64,000 nt of DNA. It comes from Ifrita kowaldi. Lineage: Eukaryota; Chordata; Aves; Passeriformes; Cinclosomatidae. The stretch covers positions 146,296-210,295 of the forward strand of contig VZRS01005492.1 of the NCBI GenBank assembly GCA_013398055.1. Direction: 5' to 3'. Positions 61,033 through 64,000 of the stretch are shown here, in pieces (positions within the stretch are counted from its first letter, which is position 1; each line of letters opens with the position of its first letter). The position numbers and the translations under genes are program-made. The notes below the pieces were generated by a model that saw only the letters and a program-made list of their open reading frames with translations, was not told where the DNA came from and ran no database searches.

Positions 61033-63970
61033 GCTAAAGCCAGATACAGGGATTAGAAGTTGTAGGTAATTCTCATTATTTGCCCTAATATACGTTCAGT
61101 GATGGCATGTGTGGTCAGCCATCCAGAGTACTGCTTTGTTGTCTGTGCCATTTGATACTTAATTAATATTTCATTTTGCAGAAGAGCAGTTTCATCACGT
61201 TGGTGCTTATGGTATGCTACACCTATTGCTTTCTTTTAAATGTAACAGTGGAGTAAGAAATGCTTCTTCCAGAATAGCTGCAAAACACAGACAAGGCCAG
61301 ATGTGAGGGCTTAAAGAATTCTCTGAAACCATTCAAATCTTAACATTAAAGGTGTATAATTTGTTTAATATTCATAGTGAGCATACCATTTGGAGTATTT
61401 TTTTTTCCTACATTAATATTTTACATTCTAGGCTATGCAGTAAGATAAGTAATCTTGAACTAGGAACTCCAACTGAAATGCTGAAGAAAAGCTAAATCGG
61501 ACTACTTCAGGAAAAGCTGAATTTCATTTTAGAGCTGATCCAATGTGAAAACGAAAAACTGAAAATCGGTCCTAGAAGCACTGAAACATGAAAATACAAA
61601 GCAACCTTTAGGAATAACTGTTAAATATATTGAAGTTTGGACAAACGTTTAGATGCAAATGAAAGCATATACATGTATATCAGCAATTAGGCTGCAAATA
61701 CATTAGCGATTGGTTTAGATGCATTTCTTTCAGGAATAGCTATCAGCTGCTGTAAATTCTGTTCACAGTTTTTCTTTGGCATTTGTGATGTAGATCCATC
61801 TCATTTTACCTCTCTTCTGAATACAGTTCTGAAACTAGAACACTTTTCATCATGTTGGTATTACAAGGCTGTTGCTCCAGAGTCCTTTAGCATACAAAGA
61901 AATGTTGCTTAATGGAATTCTTACAGTAATGTCGAATTTGTACAGGTCTCTTAAGATTTGAATCTTGAGAGATGTTATGAATTCTTGTGCAATATAATGA
62001 ACAACAGGTTTAAAATGTTTTTAGACGATGAGACCAAGTTTTTATTGGGTTTAAAGTGGAAATATAACATGGTTGATAAACTACTGCAAAGAAATTGTGA
62101 TTTGAATTCTGTCCAAATATGTAAAAGCTTTAAAATAAATTTTTGGTGTATTTATAAATACACAGAGCTGTCATAGCTGTTCATCTTACTGATGGATAAA
62201 CAGAGGAGTCAGTGTTGTATTCCTATTTGAGGATCACATCAAAATGGAGGCAATCTTAATACTGTGGTCTGGCAAAATCTGAGCTGGTATGATTTGGTGA
62301 AGCATGTTGATTTTTAAACATGCCATCATGTACCACTGTGAATTTAGTTAAACCAAATGGAGAAGTTTATTCTAAACTTGGATTTTTTCACTAAGATGAA
62401 TAACTGACTGGGATCTATGATTACTAGCTTTTAATACTGTGCTCTCTTACACTTTTACTGGTGCTTTCTGTGTTTGATAAATGTGTATAAGATAAATGAA
62501 GTACAGTTATTATAAGGTATTAATTTACTCTTTGACTTAAAGTTTCACACTGTATTTTTACAGTGAAAGTTTTGCTGCTGCTCCCCCACCTATTTTTTCC
62601 TATTGCTACCTCAGTAGAATTTCGTTTAAAATAAAGTTGTCACTTGTTGTCATTGAAGGATGAATCTTCAATATTTGGTGCTTAAATAAAATCAAAGCTG
62701 TTAAAATAAGGCAGTGTATTAGAATTCTTAAAACATAGCTTCGCATCTTTAGGCCATCTTCAGCATTTCCCAATCACTTTTAAAATCCTGAGAGTAAGAA
62801 ACCCAAGTAGGTGATCTAGATGGGGTAGAAAAACATAGAAGAGAAATGAGTTTCATGGGAAGCATCAGCAGAAAGTAAACAGCTTTGATGTTTAACTCAA
62901 AATAACTCAAGGGTTTTCACCGGAAATTGGGATGAATTGTAAGTGGTGAACTAGAGACAGTCTCTTGTTTAAGGGGTCCTTTGTGGCTGAAAATCAGAAA
63001 AATGAGGACCATATTCATGTAAATTAACATCGGTGCAGGACTCTTACATTTTCTTTCTAATGGCCATGTCCACTGCGATGCCAGATTTTTGCCTAGATGC
63101 TTGGCCATGCGTACATGGTCATGTTCCAGGAGTCTGGAGTTGCTTATCTCCACTATAAGATAAAATGATGACTCCTCTTATTCTGGAAGTTAACTATTGA
63201 CAATTCTAATTAACACTGGTATTTGCTTGGCTGGAGCTGTAAAACTATAGGGAAGGGATATTAAGCCTTTTTAGGGCTGATGTGCATTATTCTCTGTGGG
63301 GTTTTCCAAGCTGTGTTGTCAGGGAATCTAAACAATTTTGCACACCCCAAGCCCCTGTCTGAAGCCTGTAAAAATTAGGTCATTGCTTCTGTTCACATCT
63401 GTTCACAAAAGGGTTGGGGTTTATTTTTGTGTAGGTGAAGAGACGTGATTCAATAATATCTGGGATAATATCTTCCACTTGGGTTATCCTTCTAATTAAT
63501 TTATGGCTTGCTGTGGGGTTTTTTGCATGTAGTCTCTGCAGTGATTAATCAGAATTCTGAAACTGGCAGCCCATAGCAGTGTTAAAAATGACAAAGCCAA
63601 ACCTAAAAGTTGTAACCAGTTAACTTACTCTAGTTTCTTGTGAGTCATTTGTAGAGAGAAGCACTCCTCATCCCTGGGAAGTATCAGATGTACTTGTAAT
63701 TATGATAACTGAATGTAACTTCTGATTTTCATTATGCCAGTGAGCATTTCATGGAAGATACCCTGTGACAATGGTGATCAGTGCTAGACTTTAGCCTGCT
63801 TTGCATTCAAATTGGATAAAAATAGGTACTGAGCCCTGTATCTGCTCAGGAATTTGCACTGGAACTTTTTAGAGTAACTACCGTGTTGTGCATAATTATC
63901 TTTCATTGAGCCCCACTAAACTGGGGAAAAAATGGAAAAGAGTAGAGAGAATATGGAGAGGTTCCATTGA

Positions 63971-64000
63971 GGATCACAGGATCATAGAATGGCCTGGGTT
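63971..64000 (-). mobile_element. Start of another antisense CR1, cut by the window edge
   Basis: The last 30 bases read GGATCACAGG, then ATCATAGAATGGCCTGGGTT. This is the same beginning as the antisense CR1 in the 56.5-kb region: the reverse complement of CR1 terminal repeats and 3' end. Only the extreme 3' end lies inside the window. Confidence 0.8.

Larger units (their letters stand above)
51491..64000 (+). other. PEPD: PEPD intron 3 (5' part; runs off the window)
   Basis: The intron starts at GTAAGA after the split Lys codon, so the next exon must begin in phase 2. I read this stretch for the expected next block (mammalian sequence around HSKEHFKEKYAV) and did not find it, so the intron is at least 12.5 kb here; PEPD introns are also long in mammals. 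It holds a 51-bp tandem duplication (59.6 kb), a 0.77-kb antisense CR1 (56.5 kb), a T/G-rich low-complexity tract (61.0 kb) and the first bases of another antisense CR1 at the right edge. The remainder is AT-rich unique sequence in which I see nothing assignable. A small diverged exon could be missed by eye. Confidence 0.82.

Overview
The window looks like a piece of a songbird (passerine) nuclear chromosome. Three things support this: an ordinary AT-leaning, CpG-poor vertebrate background; several truncated CR1 LINEs of the avian type; and one short element with a tRNA-Ile-derived head joined to a CR1-like tail, the architecture of the passerine SINE TguSINE1. There are no prokaryotic features, no CRISPR array, no rRNA or functional tRNA gene, and no intact provirus that I can see.

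The only protein-coding gene I can support is PEPD (prolidase, Xaa-Pro dipeptidase), on the + strand. Two internal exons are clear, at 49,976-50,159 and 51,363-51,490. They correspond to exons 2 and 3 of the mammalian gene and encode the start of the N-terminal domain (roughly residues 6-109). The open frame passes across the splice junction without a phase problem. The catalytic, metal-binding part of the enzyme would lie beyond position 64,000. I did not find exon 4, so intron 3 must exceed 12.5 kb. Exon 1 was not identified. The best place for it is a CpG-rich block at about 44,440-45,070, which is my candidate PEPD promoter region.

Region by region: 1 to about 44,400 shows no convincing exon. 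By vertebrate synteny (CEBPG-PEPD-CHST8-KCTD15) it is probably the spacer between PEPD and CHST8, with CHST8 pointing away to the left, but no CHST8 coding sequence is visible. This part holds a gapped GGAA microsatellite (11.1-11.4 kb), an old CR1 relic (18.4-19.1 kb), the tRNA-Ile/CR1 SINE (19.95-20.09 kb), a gapped GC-rich 19-bp minisatellite (21.5-21.9 kb) and a 20-bp tandem repeat (34.2 kb). From 45.1 to 49.98 kb is presumed PEPD intron 1, with a sense-oriented CR1 3' end and an exact 180-bp duplication on either side of a single N, probably an assembly artefact. From 51.5 to 64.0 kb is intron 3, with a 51-bp tandem duplication, a roughly 770-bp antisense CR1, low-complexity T/G-rich DNA, and the first bases of another antisense CR1 at the window edge.

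Most long open frames here look like chance ORFs. Two minus-strand frames (7,690-8,112 and 17,306-17,818) are flagged as weak microprotein leads. I found no clear sign of a previously undescribed biological system; the most useful observations concern the PEPD 5' end, the SINE, and the assembly joins.
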